Below are positions 33,070-45,727 of a DNA stretch of 64,000 nucleotides, in pieces. Origin of the DNA: Podocnemis expansa (Eukaryota > Chordata > Testudines > Podocnemididae); the NCBI GenBank assembly GCA_007922195.1, contig ML681971.1, positions 5,145,721-5,209,720 of the forward strand, written 5' to 3'. The number at the start of each line of letters is the position of its first letter. Position 1 is the stretch's first letter. A model generated the notes under the pieces. The model did not search any database, was not told the DNA's origin, and saw only the letters and a program-made list of their open reading frames with translations. The position numbers and the translations under genes were made by a program.

Positions 33070-36000
33070 TAGCTCAGGTTGTTCCTGCTTTGAGCAGCAG
33101 TAAGTTGGACTTCCTGAGATTCCCTTAAGCCATAATCTTCTATGGTTCTGTGATCCCTCAAGATCTGAGTGAGCATGTCCCAGGATGTGTACTATCCAGT
33201 GGTTTGTGCTATCTGGTTTGAAATGACCTCTGGGATTGGTCTTCCATCACCCCTTTGGGGGTGCTTTCAGTTTCCTGGGCCTCCCTATGGGCAGTGCTGA
33301 GCTGGGTAATATGTATCTATCGTGATGCCAGCAGAGTTCTCTCAGGATGAATTTGGTTGGTTTGACTCTTTGTAGTATCTTATCCTAACCCAGTCCTATG
33401 AGCCCACGAGCCATTGCATTACTTGACTTCTGCCACCTGGTGCTCCAGTGAGATTGAGAGAGAGAGAAAGCATTTGGCCTTAGAAGGACAAGGTCTGACT
33501 ATGGTGTGGTCAGCAAGCCAGCTGATTCATTCTTGCTGCCTGGTGATTTACTGCTGGTGGGGGCAGGCCAGGGGAACTGCTTATCTCCCAGCTCCCAGTG
33601 TTCAGAATATACACTGTTTGTGACTGCTGTGTGCTCGTGTGTGAGCACTTCACAGACGCTAGGGGATTTACCTTCTAGTGGCTGAAGCTTTTGTACCCAT
33701 GGTAGCTGGAGTAGTGTTAATGTGTGGAGCAATGCATATTCCAGGAAGGAGCACTCCCAGGAGCTTGTGATCTCATGCTGTGGAAAATGAAGTCCCTGGG
33801 GTTTGTGATGCTGGCGTTTAGAGAGCAGCTGGACTGGAGTGTATTGGAGGAGGAAAGGGAACTGGTTCCAGCGTGCATAGGGATGAAGCACAGCCATCAG
33901 GGCATGCTACACTGAGCTCCTGCATGCTCCCACCAGGGGGAGGAGTTTTGGATCTGAGGTGAGGTGGAGGCACACCTTCTGGCCTCAAGGGGGAGTTGTG
34001 GGATGGGTGCAGTCTTGGTCATTTCCAGGGCCTGAAGTGAGCCCCTCTGGAGTAAAAGCATGAGCCCCTATATCTTGAGCTGAAGGCCTGGAGCCCAGCT
34101 CCCCATAGGTATTTTGGGACCTAGTGCCCACTGGAGATTTGTGCCTAATAACATACAGGGTCTGGATCTAAGTCCCCTAGCTGGGAGCTGGAGCAGTCAT
34201 GTCATCTGTGACTCACAGCCAGAGGGACATTCAAGCTACACCTTGCACAGGGGATTAACCTGCCAGCCCATGACATACTCAGTGCAGAGGCCTGCAGCAC
34301 CTGTTCCTCTCATATACCGGAAACCCCCCACCATTTGTCCCCCCTCATGGCAGTCTAACCTCCCATGGGGGGGAGGCTTTCACCTGAGAGGACCAGCTTT
34401 GTTGTTCTGCTGAGTGGGGAGTTTTAATTAACTTTTTAAAGAAACCGCAGGCTTGGGAGATGTTTTCACTCTTTCCCGTTGTCCCTGAGACCCCAATCTG
34501 CCAGAGCATGAAACCATCTGTTTTCATTGGCTGAATGTGGGGAAGCCACCTGCAGAAAGTGCTGGATATACCTTTGTTTTAAAGTTAAACACTGACTTTG
34601 CTTTAATCTGGGAGTTATAGTTGCAGACACAAGGAGATGTGACTCAGTGTTGCCAACTCTGACAGTATTGGGTGTATTTCTTAAAGTCTCTGCTCCTGGA
34701 GACCTGTGATTATGTGGGGAGCTCACTGGTAGTGTCATTTAAAGTAAGTCCTCAGGAGTGTGGAGAGAAGCTGAACGTAAGATCCCTGAAGTCTCAAACT
34801 AGAAGGCAAAAAAACAGGATAAAAAATGTTACTTGTGTAAAATCTCATGGTTGTGACTCTGGAAGTGTTTTGGCAACACAGCACTTTTATCACCTGTGTT
34901 AAGGCCCCAGTTGGGAAGCAGGGGCTCTAATGTGTTAGGTGCTGTGTAATCGTGACCTAAATTGACAGCCCCAACTCTGCAGTCCTTCTTTTTTTTTTTT
35001 TTTTTTTTGTTAAATGATGAAACAGTCAGGCAGAATCTTTGGGACAGATTCTCATTTGCATACAGGCTCCTTTACAGCAGTGTGAAGAGATCTTGTAGTG
35101 GGTGTCAGTATAATTTAGGCTCCCTGGGGTGCAAAGAAACCTTTGCATATGTATGAATCAGGCTCTTTGTCTGACTTAATCCTTGTGTAGTGAAAGGAAT
35201 GGCTTTCTGGGCCAGATTCTGTGAGGTACTGAGAATCTTGTCCAGGAGAGGGGAAGATGCTGAGCAGCTAGAGGAAGCCCTTAGTATCTTGAGGCAAGAG
35301 CTCATGGACTGGTAACATCCAACTGGCCCTGCTCAAAAAGGAGACAGGGAACCTCCCCCCCCCCCAAATCACCAGAAGAGTCACTGGGTGGAGAGGGTTA
35401 TTGGTGAGCCCTGATTGTATTTGCCCAGCAAACAACTGACTGCAAGCCTTTTCCAACAGAGGTGAAGGAGATCAATAGTAATCAGTGGTTGAGCTGGAAT
35501 GATTGCAAGCGAAAGTTAAGGTAGCTGCCTGCCCAAGCAGGAGCTGGGGCAGGGTAGGGGAGGGGAAGGGAGGCATTAGTAAATGCAATGTGTAACCTCA
35601 GCTCCTGGCTCCCTAGGGAGAGCGTGCTGAGCTAAAGCAGCGATAAATCACGCCATGCTGATGTCACTCAGGGAAGATTTGCCAGGATGTCTTTATTTAA
35701 AAATTGAAAACCTGGAAGAGGGCAAGTGTTAACTCTGCATTCTCCTGTGTTAGGGAGAGATTAATGCACACATTGCACTCTGGGTGATGGGAGGGCTCAT
35801 GGGGACTGGATGATTCTGCTTCTCTGTGTGGCCAGAAAAACCCACTGGTTAGTCCTGTTTGTGATCAAAATACATTACCCTGGCCCTTGGGCAGATGCAC
35901 CCAGAGGGCTGCCCTTAGAGGCTGGCTGTTGAGTTCCTGGAAGCAGAGGGAACTTCAGGTGTGTTTGGGGAGTGCTAGCGTAGTAGCGTTCCCAGCCCAC

Positions 36001-36105
36001 CCCCTTGCATAGCACATGTTGGGGATGGCTTCAGAGGGGAGCTCGTCTCTTCTGGTGAGAAGTGCTTGTCTAGCAGTCTGTAGGGGGCCCTTGCAGCCAC
36101 TAACT
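33070..36105. other. Probable CCDC33 intronic sequence, no gene recognised
   Basis: Mainly unique sequence with a (T)22 tract at about 34987-35008 and a C run near 35358-35367. Short open frames on both strands, up to 132 codons at 33499-33897, have no recognisable homology. I looked for the expected next C2-domain exon and did not find it. Confidence 0.4.
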
Positions 36106-36107
36106 TT

Positions 36108-37215
36108 AGAGTAGCAGAGTCATAGAAGGGATCTCAAGGGTATCTAGTCCAACTCCGTGTCCCTGCAGGACCAACCTCAACTGAATCATTCCAGCCAAGG
36201 CTTTGTCAAGCCAGGCCTTCAAAACCATTAAGAATAGAAATTGCACCACCTCCCTAGCATTCCAGTGCTTCACCTCAACACCCTCCAATGGACAAAGTGT
36301 TTTGTAATATCAACCTAGACTTCCTCCACTGCAACTTGAGACAACTGTGTCTTGTTCTGTCACCTGCCGACATTGAGAACAGCCTAGCTCCATCATCTCT
36401 GGAATACCCCTTCAGGTACTTGAAGGTTGCTATCAAACCCCCATCATTCTTCTCTTCTGCAGACTAAACATGCCCAGTTCCCTCAGCTTCTCCTCATAAG
36501 TTATGTGCTCCAATCCCCTCATCATTTCTGTTGCCCTTTGCTGGACTCTCTGCACTTTGTCCTCATCCATTCTGTAGTGAGAGGCCCAAATGAGGTGTCA
36601 CCAGTGCCAAGCGGAGGGAAATAATCACTTCCCTCAATCTGCTGGCAATGTTCCTATGAATGCAGCCCAATGAACCATTAGCCTTCATGGAAATAAAGGC
36701 ACTCAGTTAATTCTTGTCCAGCTTTTTGTTCACTGGAAGTGCCATGTCCTTGTCTGCTGCCTAGCCAGTTGGTCCCCAGTCTGTAGCAGGGCATGAGATT
36801 GTTCCATCCTAAGTGCAGGGCTCCACACTTGTTCTTGTTGAACTTCATCAGTTTTCTTTTGGCCCAACCCTCTGATTTTTCTAGGTCTCTCTGTATCCTA
36901 TCCCTGTCCTCCAGTATATCTACTGCTCTCCCCAGCTTAGTGTCATCTACAAATGTGCTGAGGGTGCAGTCCACCCCATCCAAATCATTAATGATAAACA
37001 AAACTGGCCCCAGGACTGACCCCTGGGCACTCTGCTTATTACTGGCTGCCAACTAGACACCAAACCACTGATCACTACCTGTTGAGCCTGATGATCTACA
37101 CAGCTTTCTGTTCACCTTAATGTCCACTCACCCAACCCATACTCCTTTATCATACTGATAGGAATGCTGTGGGAGACTGCATCAAATGCTTTGCTAAAGT
37201 CAAGGTATAACATGA
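36108..37215 (-). pseudogene. CR1 LINE 3' part, minus strand
   Basis: On the plus strand it begins at the 3' terminus (AGTCATAGAAGGGATCTCAAGGGTATCTAGTCCAAC) and runs back into the reverse transcriptase. The minus-strand frame at 37052-36678 contains GSVLGPVLFI and FVDDTKLG (the DD catalytic box with FADD changed to FVDD), then KFNKNKCGALHLG. The 5' end is truncated near 37215. Broken by stops. Confidence 0.88.
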
Positions 37216-39834
37216 CCAACTGAAGCATGAAAATTAAAGATTGCTCTAGGATACACCCAGTACTGTTTTGGTTCCAAGCTTTCACTGGATCTGCTCAGTC
37301 ACCCTTCCCCTTCTAATTTTCGCTATGAATCTGTGCCTGCTGTGTTTGGCAACCTACAGATGCCAGCTACACAAGTGGCAGACATGTTACTGGAACGTGC
37401 TGGACACTTTAGACCTGGCCAGCTTGGCAACATACTTCTGGAACATCAGTTTTTTCCCCCATGAGAGGCAAGGTGAATTGCCAGTCCAGGTATTGACTAG
37501 ATACCAGGGTGCAAGTGTCAGCTCTGCCATGGATTGGACAAGTCAGTTGGCCTCTGTGTGGTTCAGTTCCCCATCTGTACATGGGAGATAATAGCCCTAC
37601 TCTGCTAGTGGGGTGGGATGGGGTTGTCAGTTAAATACTTAAAACCGTTGAGAAGCTTAGATACAATGGTAATGATGGCTCTCTAGCTATGGGTAAGATA
37701 GATGGTGTTGCACATCATAGCAGAAACAAGGTTAGCACTCATTATCCTCCTCCACATGGCCGCTAAAGGGGACTCACTGTTAGCACAGTACAGTCTAACA
37801 TGCACTCTCAGTCCTGGAAGTTTTCTGTTAATAAGTGGCTTGGTATTCAATGTATAGGTGGTGCTTAGTGCCCATGTGAGTGTTTCATTAATAATAATAA
37901 TAATATCTAACAGAAGCCCAGGCCAAGCTGGCACCTTGCCTTATCTGTACCCTTTTGCACCTGTTCTTTCATCCCCACCACACATCCTCCCTCAGTGTCC
38001 AGAGAGCAGCTGGCCCTGTGCAAATAGTTGATATAGCAAACCTCACTTCCCCCACTGTCCTCTCTCATGGCTGCCCCTGCAGTGGCTGTCCAATAGTTGG
38101 CAGGGCCAGTTTAAGGGGCCTTGTGGCCCCCAGCCCCCAACATGGCTGGTGCTGTAGGTGGGTCTTGGGGCCAGAGGTTGCTCTCCACAGCACTGCTGTC
38201 CTGGCCCCAGTCTAGCTGGTCTGCCCCTGGGGACAGGACTTCTCTGGTGTGGCCTTCCAGGGCCATGAGCCCTGGAAAGTGGTGCTGGAGGCATACTGCG
38301 TGCCAGCCAGCCCCGCTCCTGGAGCAGAGTGAAGATGGGCCAGTCTGTCCCACCCCCAGGGGCAGAAGAGCCAGCCACGGGGTGGGGCAGGAGCACGAAA
38401 AACCCAGGCCTTTGGCTCCAGGGCCCTGCCTGTCCCCCCCCCAAGCACTGGTGGGACTTTGGAGGGGTACAGGGAGGGCCCCTGCTGGCACTGCAGAGCG
38501 AGGTCAGCTCTGCATCACACAGAGGCCATACTAGGGCTGGAGCCCTGGACCCCCCTTTAGAGTAGAGGACCAGGGCTTCAATCCATATAGCTCCTGTGTT
38601 GATCCAACCCTGATAGTAGGCAATTCTGTAAAGCCTATGGCCAGCTCCACCCATGTGTAATTTATCAGGGGCCCAACCCCTTTACACAAGCTGAGGATCC
38701 AGCCCCATGTCCTGTACTACAGTGAACACCTGCCATTTGTGGATGTTCTGATCTCTCCTTTCCTCCTCAGCCTCTCTCCCAGTCTGTTCCATGCGCCTCC
38801 TCCTCCAGCCCCTTTGGGGGATTTTGATGGATTCAGTGTTAGTTAAAATCCCCATCAAGGCCGCTGGTTTTATTGAGAAACCCTGTTATGTTTGAATTAT
38901 TCATAACCCCACTTGGAAGTGCTGGGGAGGTGGGGCACATTGCTGAAAATACACAGGCTTTGACCACAGGAAATTCCCAGCAGGAAAAGCCCATGAATTC
39001 TTAGCACAGAGAAGGATGAGTGTGTAGCCATGTTTCTTAAGTCTGTGAATTCAGTGCCTAGAACCCCTGTGTCTGAGCAGAACATACAGTGCACCCAGCA
39101 GTTCTGTAATTTCTCTTGCCCAGGGGATCTGAACTTGACCTTACTGGGCTATGCAGTCATGCAGACCCAATGGCATCAATGGAAGCAGGATCAGGTCCTT
39201 GATAGCTGCTATTTACCACTGGATGTCAGTCCTTGTGCAGTGCCAATTGGCTGAACGAACCCTTGCCATCACATTCTATATCTTTGTTTTCCTCGGTGGA
39301 GTTAAAGCATAAGTTTGGAGATTTGAATTCCAGTGTGCGTCTGGTCAGAAGTGAAATGAGTTTGATGGTCTCAGCATAGACCCAATGCTCGAGATCACAA
39401 TTGGCATGGCTGGCAGTTACAGCTCCCAAGAGGGCTAGAAATAGGCTAGCAAGGGTTGTGGCAAATCAGAGTTAGTTTGGTGAGACCTGGTAGGGAGCTT
39501 ATACAGTACCTAGGTACGCTGATTCAACAGGTTTGGTCAGGCCTGTTCAATATCTTCCTTTCAGGCACTCTTAGTCTTCCTTACAGGGGCTGGCACTAGC
39601 TCCAGTCTGAAACCTGTGGGAGAAACTTGCTATGGGATGAGGAGGCGTGACACTGCAAGGGGCTGGCACTTTGGTTTCTCCTGCAAGCTCTCTGTTTTGG
39701 TAGAACCGTCTTGTGTGCATTGGAAGCAGTTAAAGCTAGGCTGGGTGCAACTGGGGGATAGACAGCAAGGGACAATCCTGCATTGACTAGGTAGGTGAAG
39801 GCAGTCAAGATGCTTTGCCATGATGGCTGTGTGG

Positions 39835-39962
39835 TCTAGTAGCCACCAGGAGGCTGGGGTTCTAGTCCAAGCTCTATCACTGACTGTATGTAAATGTGTG
39901 GCCTTAGGCAAGTCACTTCACCTGTCTGAGCCTCAGTTTTTACATCTGTACAAATAAATAAT
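39835..39962 (+). repeat. MIR SINE, well preserved
   Basis: Contains GGTTCTAGTCCAAGCTCTATCACTGACTG, then GTGTGGCCTTAGGCAAGTCACTTCACCTGTCTGAGCCTCAGTTTTTACATCTGTA, the MIR core in correct order. Confidence 0.85.
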
Positions 39963-40529
39963 CATACCCAGCTGTGGTCTAGCACTCTCTGTTCAGAGTT
40001 GCTTTGTGCAGTACAAATAAGAGTGTTATCAATAAGTGGGTCTGTTTCTTCTTGAGCCTTTCTGCTGCTTCTCTCACTGAAGATAAATCTGTGTGCTGCA
40101 TGGCATGGGGAGTCAGCTGTGTTGGTGCAGAGTGCTGGGAAAGGCAAGGCAGATTGTCAGTGACTGAGCGAGGCTTTGCAGTGTGTGGTGCAGAGGTGGA
40201 CAAAGCTCAGCAGAGTAAGCTGGTGGCAGTGATTGATGGAGAGTTTATGGGCACAGGTCTGCCAGCAGTTGTGTAATTCCTGAGAAGCACAGGAGGGGTC
40301 AAATGAAGGGTGAATGGGTCTGTAGTGCTGGTAGCTTGTTTCAGGTTGGAGCAAACTTCATCAGGGAGCCTTTGTACTCTGTCTGTCTCCTGGGTGGCTG
40401 TGCCATGTGCACACAGACATGCGAACAACTGTGGTGTGACTTCACACAGCCCCTGGCTTCTGCACAGAGTGCATCTCTCATTTGCTGCAGGGCTGGCTGG
40501 GCATGTGAAGAAGATGATTATGCAGGTGT

Positions 40530-40770
40530 GTGGTGGATGGGGATTATAGATATGAAACAGAGCTCCCTGGGAAGGCCAAGCCAGCAATAATGATTTTTTG
40601 GGTTCGGCAGCAGTCTCTGTGTAATATATTCCTAGGCACAGGCAGGGAGGCTCTGCAGGCTGTGAGAGTGTTCCAGGGCCAGCCGATGGTAATGATTGCA
40701 GTGAATATTTGTAATCAGAGCAGGCAGTATTGAATCCGCACAGAGACTCTGCCATGCTCAGATCTGTGCT
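40530..40770. other. Unique AT-rich block, candidate conserved non-coding element
   Basis: Repeat-free, balanced sequence (CAGCAATAATGATTTTTTGGGTTCGGCAGC, then GGTAATGATTGCAGTGAATATTTGTAATC). No coding frame stands out. Called by appearance only. Confidence 0.25.
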
Positions 40771-42390
40771 CGGCAAACACAGTGTTGTGCTGAGTGGTGG
40801 CATTCTTGTTTCCTTCAGTTTGGAAGACCAGTAGGGTTATCTCCAATCAGCCAAGCCTTGGGTCCCTCTGTGTGGAGCCATCTAAGGAGGGCAAGAGGGG
40901 GGAGTCCAGTATCAGTGTAAGAAATTCGTGTGCTGTGCCTGATTACCTCCAGCAGGGATAAGAATGCCTCCTTTGTCTTGTCTAGTTAGCTGTAAGTTGT
41001 TTGGGGGCAGTCACTGTCTCTCACTGTGTCTGCACAGCGCCTAGCACAGTGGGCCTCTTGGCACTTCCTCAGTGCAAGTGTAAACTAAGAATGCAGCCAC
41101 CAGACACAACTGTTATAGAAATCATTTGCACTGCCTGGGAGTAGCCCCCTTGTCCTCAGATGGTCCAAGGGCCTGAACCTGCAGTCATGGCCCTGGATCC
41201 CCTGGTGCTAGGTGCTGTATGAACACAGACCAGAAAAATGGCACACACAATATAAATAAAATGAGACACCAGGAGAATACAGGCTGGAAAGTGCAAGAAA
41301 CCCTATTCAGTCTACCCTGTCAGGAAACTTGGTTAGAACACGGCTATTTCTTGACACAAAACATGGCCTCCAGTACAGACAGGGTGGAGGCGTTTGCAGT
41401 GTTCCCAAACTGTCACCATCAGAAAGGGCAGCCAACAGGAAATCATCTGGGACTCCAGTCTATGGCATGTACAAAAGTAGAGACATTGTTCCCATCACAC
41501 TGAAGTAGAGGCTTAATTTTTGGATGTAGCCATCTCATTATATGGTGTGATAGCAGAAAACACCTAGTTAATTACTGTGGGGCAGTAGCACAATTTGGAA
41601 AGGGGATTAAAACAGGTTCCAATCATAGCTACACAGTAAGACTCAACTGTGTCCAAGGACTAAAGTGATGGGTTGTCCTTTGCTAACACAGGAGGTTCAA
41701 GTGTGAAGTGTGACAAACTTGATAGTGGAAAGGAAAGGGGGGTAGTCCTTGGAGTCAACGCAAGTCTATTTTATTTTATTTTATTTTACTTTTTGTAAAG
41801 CTCAATGAATAAAATGGAAGCAGCAGCTGTAAATAGTTATTGAGTTCACCCTTAAGCGGAGATCTGCACTGGAGGAATTTAGTAACCAGGTTAAAACAAC
41901 TCAGCAAAACTGATTGTGAAACCATTAGTCTCAGGTTGAGACTTTCCAGACCCAGACATTTCTTGTCCCAAAAAGAAATGGAAAAATCCATGGATCCAGC
42001 AGAGGAATGTATTGATGTGGGAGGCATTCAGTTTCCAGTGGGAACTGGCTCCTTAACTCCTATAGAGATCCCAGCCATCATGAAGGCCTGGTTCAAAGCC
42101 CGCCTTGCCCTCTTCTTTTTCACTCAACGTGTTGCATTCACCCACTTAACACAGGACTTGGGCTTCAACTTGAACTGATGTGAACCTTGACTGGCCTGAG
42201 CTGGTCCACTGTGAGATTCAGAACCAGACCAAGATCCAAACTTTTGTAGACTCTGGCTTTGTCTCCAGGGTCTGTTGTTTCGCAGCACAGCATGCGATTT
42301 GATGGGGGGGGATATGGGCAATTGGGGAACAAACAGCTTTCCTTTAGGTAAGTGGCAGAGTGATGGGGTGGAAGGACGGGAGATGGATTG

Positions 42391-42436
42391 ACTCATGGAT
42401 TTTAAGATCAGAAGGGACCAATCAGATCATCTAGTC
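42391..42436 (-). repeat. CR1 3'-terminal fragment (reverse)
   Basis: ACTCATGGATTTTAAGATCAGAAGGGACCAATCAGATCATCTAGTC is the reverse complement of a CR1 3' end. It is cut at 42437 by a hAT-type end. Confidence 0.75.
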
Positions 42437-42480
42437 CAGTGGTCATCAAAGTTCTGGTCATAACCAAGTATTGGGTTGCA
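42437..42480 (+). mobile_element. hAT-like terminus (left end)
   Basis: CAGTGGTCATCAAAGTTCTGG is a Charlie-type hAT left end at a CR1 junction. A right end of the same type (AAATTGACAACCACTG) ends at 43876. The flanks ATCTAGTC and CTCTAGGC agree at 6 of 8 positions, so the two ends could bound one 1.4-kb element or a composite. The intervening sequence was not recognised. Confidence 0.45.
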
Positions 42481-43876
42481 GACCCACAGGTGTTGGGTGG
42501 CTTGCAGGGCAGATGTGGAGGGAGGGAGGTGGCTGCCTGTCACTGATCTGCAGCCCTGTTGTAACATAGTATCAGCCTTCAGTAGAGAGCACTGAGACAA
42601 ACGCCGGGGTTGTGAGTCATTAGGATTAACAATGAAATGCTAATTGTTGTTCAATCTCTGTGCCTCCTCTCTGAGTCAGTATCTCTTTGGGCTTCCACTC
42701 CCTTATTCTACCATTTCTGGGATCTTGGGATTGCAGTTATTTTTGCAAATTAGGATTTGCCTCTTTTTTTTTCAGTGGGTTGAGAATTCCCTTGCTTGCA
42801 ACAAAAGTTATAACTTGTAGATTTTAATAAAAACTCTTTCCAGAGATTTTTTGACTGATAATTAAAAAGAGAAGAGAAAAGCAAACTGACCTAGTAGGAG
42901 CCTGTGTTAGAAAGTATAGTATTTTTTCTACAATTAGAAAACCTGAGTAACAGAACAAAATCCTGCTCAGGGATGTATCTGCGGGAAGAAGTTTAAGCTG
43001 TACGCAGATCTGGCCTTGCAAGAGGATGACTTAACCTTACTGGGGAACAGCGTAGAGAGGTCTGTAGTGCACTAAAGCTCACCACTGCCTCAAGTCTCAT
43101 GGCAGTCCTGGGAGTCCTGGAAAACTGCTGTGCCCCACAGCAAAGTGAAACTGTGAAGCAACACAGGTTATAGCAAGGTCCCAATCTGAAGGGGAGTGGA
43201 TAGCCCCATTGTGTTGCTGCCTTATGCAGACTGACAGTGACAGGGCTCACCAGACCAAGCAGGGAGGGCTAGCACCCCTTCACTCACAATACTGTTGTCA
43301 ATTGTGTGTTCATGGAAACTCATGCAGACTCAGGAAGCAGATGAAGTGCAGAGGTAAAAGCGTAACACAGAGGGGCTGCTTCGGTTCCTGAGATTTGGCA
43401 GTGGAGAAGGGGCAGGACCTGGAGGGACATGGACAGGCTCAGCAGCAGACAAGATCTTCCAGGACCTTTCTTTCCAGCCTGGCATTGGCTCTCTTCCTCT
43501 TCCCCTGTCTCAGTACTTCCATCTTATTTCTCCACCCAGGTCACCCCCCATTTGCAAGGACCTCGCCCCACACACACTCAAGTCTACCACATGCAATTTT
43601 AGAGACTTGACATACTTCCTGATCTGAGACAGGAGTATGGCATGTGGGATCACCTTCTGCATGTTCCATGTAGGTGATCTCAAACTAGATGTGTAGATTT
43701 CAGAGATGTAATAGAAGCCTCAAGAGAAAGGATGAAAGCAATGAAGGATTCCCATCCCCTGCAGCCATGGTCACTGCTCAATTTTCTGGCTGCAGACGCT
43801 TTTTTTCAGTGGAGGGTCGCTGTATGGCAGAGGGGTCTGGAGCTGATTCCCAAGAAAAAAAAATTGACAACCACTG

Positions 43877-43980
43877 CTCTAGGCAGATGAGTCTTGCCCA
43901 CATGCTCAGAGTTTAATTGACCTCTTTGTTGGGGTCAGGAAGGAATTGTGCCTCAGGGCTGACTGACAAAGGCTCTAGGA
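43877..43980 (+). repeat. CR1 3'UTR fragment, plus orientation
   Basis: GATGAGTCTTGCCCACATGCTCAGAGTTTAATTGACC, then GGGGTCAGGAAGGAATTGTGCCTCAGGGC, is the same CR1 untranslated segment present at 54205-54290. It is repeated in inverted orientation at 44692-44792, on the other side of the hAT element. Confidence 0.8.
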
Positions 43981-44691
43981 CAGTGGTTGTCAAACTTTTT
44001 TCCTCGGGACCCAGCTATGGATCCTTTAGCCATGTGGTGACGCCTCCACTGAGAAAAATAAAGGGGGTTGCTGCCAAATGGCTGGGGAGTGGGGGAGTGC
44101 CTTTGGCCAGGCATAGTGCAGCCCCTGCCAGGTCAGGAGCCCAGGCAGTATGGGCAGCTGCCCCTACCCGAGAGCAATGCCAGCCAGCTGGGGAGTGCAG
44201 GGTGACCAGCAGGGGAGCTCAGAGCAGCACCTGATTGCCAGCAGGGAAGCAGAACCAGCTGGCTGGGGAAAGTGGGGCAGCTGCTGCTGCCACAGAGCCA
44301 CATCCAACCAGCCAAGGAGCACAGGGCAGTCGCTTCCCTCCCCTCTGCCCCCCCACATGGGAGCATTGCCACAGAAGCTCCCTCCTCCACCTGGGAGCAG
44401 TGCTGGCGGGCTGGAGAGCACAGGATAGCCACTCCCTGCCTGGGAGCAGCACTGGCCAGGGAGCGTGGGCAGTGCTGGCTAGGTAGGGAGCCTGGAGCAA
44501 CACTAGCTGGCTGAGGATTGTGGGGCAGCTGTCCCCTGCCCAGGAATAGGACTGGCCAGCTGGAGAGCATGGGGCAGCTGCCCCCCTGGAGCAGCGCTGG
44601 CTGGCCGGGCACCATGGGGCACCAACCCCTGCCCCAGAGCAGCACTGACATTGCAACCACTGGGCCACAACCCAAAGTTTGACAACCACTG
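43981..44691. mobile_element. hAT-like element carrying an internal minisatellite
   Basis: The ends CAGTGGTTGTCAAACTTTTTT and CAAAGTTTGACAACCACTG are good inverted repeats of Charlie type. Flanks CTCTAGGA and CCCTAGAG partly agree. The interior (about 44105-44660) is made of roughly eight to ten degenerate units of 50-65 bases (GGGGCAGCTGCCCC...GGGAGCAGCACTGGCTGGCTGGGGAGC). These produce long frames in several phases on both strands (180, 174, 92 codons), which I regard as artefacts of the repeat. Confidence 0.8.
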
Positions 44692-45220
44692 CCCTAGAGC
44701 CTTTGCCAATCAGCTCTGAGGCACAATTCCTTCCTGACCCCAATGTAGAGGTCAGTTAAACTGTGGGCATGTGGGCAAGACTCATCTGCCAGATGCCCAA
44801 GAAAGAATTCTCTGTAAGAACTCAAAACCGATCCCATCAATTGTCCCATTGGCATACCTACCACCAGAAGCCAAAGATCGGTCAAATGTCAAACTAGACT
44901 CTCCAATTATACCATCCCCTTCATGAATTTATCAAGCTCAGTTTTGAAACCAGCTAGATTTTTTGCCCCCAGAGCTCCACTCCTTTGACGGATAGAAACT
45001 TGTGTCTAATTTCAAGTCAAAACTTCCTAATGGCCACTTTATATCTATTAGTTCTTGCGTCCATATGGGTGTTGAACTTAAATGAATCCTCTCCCTCCCT
45101 GATGTTTCTCTCTCTGATGTATTTGTACAGAGCAATCGTATCTCCCTTCTACCTTTGTTTGGTTAGCTTCTCTCTGCACCTGTTCCAGTTTGAATTCATC
45201 TTTGTTAAACATGTGGGATC
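44692..45220 (-). pseudogene. CR1 LINE 3' region, minus strand (left piece)
   Basis: 3' untranslated and C-terminal region of a long minus-strand CR1, including the plus-strand wording CTCCACTCCTTTGACGGATAGAAAC and CTTCTCTCTGCACCTGTTCC that marks the 3' half of L3-like CR1. It is interrupted at 45221 by a hAT-like insertion and resumes at 45728. Confidence 0.85.
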
Positions 45221-45727
45221 CAGTGGTGGATCAGGGGCTGCAGGGCCCCTGGGCTTCTCCATCAGTGCCCCCTCACTGGACGGCCTCCCGCCCCACTAGT
45301 AGGTTAGTGCTGGGGGTGTGGTGGGGCTGGGGCCAGAGGCTGTCTGCAGCCTGGCCGGTCGGCTCTGGAGGGAGGCTGTGTGTGGTGCAGCTTTGGCTGC
45401 CTGCACTGGAGCCTGTACTGCATGCATGGCAGTCAGCCTTGCCCGGGGTCGACTGTCCAGGCCATGGCTGGACCCCTGCACACCTGGGGGCAGAGCGGCT
45501 GGCCCAGGGGTGGGGTGAGAATGGGAGAGAGGAGAGAGGCCTGTGAGCTGACCCACTCCACCCCTGAGGGCAGATTGACCAGGACTCTGAGCATGGCCTC
45601 GGGCTGGCCTGCCCCATTCTCCTTCTGAATGCCGGGTTGCTGGCAGGGCAGAGGGACCCCCACGTTGTAGTGGGCCCCTGGGCCCAGGTCCCATTGGCCC
45701 ATGTGGTAATCTACCCCTGGCAGGACC
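45213..45727. mobile_element. hAT-like element inserted in CR1, 8-bp TSD
   Basis: GTGGGATC (45213-45220) and GCAGGACC (45720-45727) are a decayed 8-base duplication in which all three differences are transitions. The CR1 text reads across the insertion without loss. The 499-base element has ends CAGTGGTGGAT and ATCTACCCCTG (inverted) and a GC-rich body, which generates the long frames on both strands (147 and 118 codons). Confidence 0.85.

Larger units (their letters stand above)
37216..42390. other. Probable intronic or intergenic sequence with MIR-like pieces
   Basis: No gene recognised. MIR-like fragments are at about 37485-37600 (GGATTGGACAAGTCAGTTGGCC, CCCCATCTGTACATGGGAGATAATAG) and 39835-39962 (see entry), with L2-type 3' ends near 40980-41070 and 41190-41240. 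The interval 38090-38565 is strikingly GC-rich with long overlapping frames, including 203 codons on the minus strand and 137 on the plus. It looks like a decayed GC-rich DNA element. A (TTTTA)n tract lies at 41766-41790. Confidence 0.45.

Noticed and set aside
38043..38654. 203-codon minus-strand frame and overlapping 137-codon plus-strand frame
   Set aside because: Open on both strands because of GC-rich, CpG-poor sequence that lacks stops. No homology, splice sites or codon bias.
44133..44743. 180- and 174-codon minus-strand frames
   Set aside because: Produced by the minisatellite inside the hAT-like element; the same peptide-like units appear in different phases.
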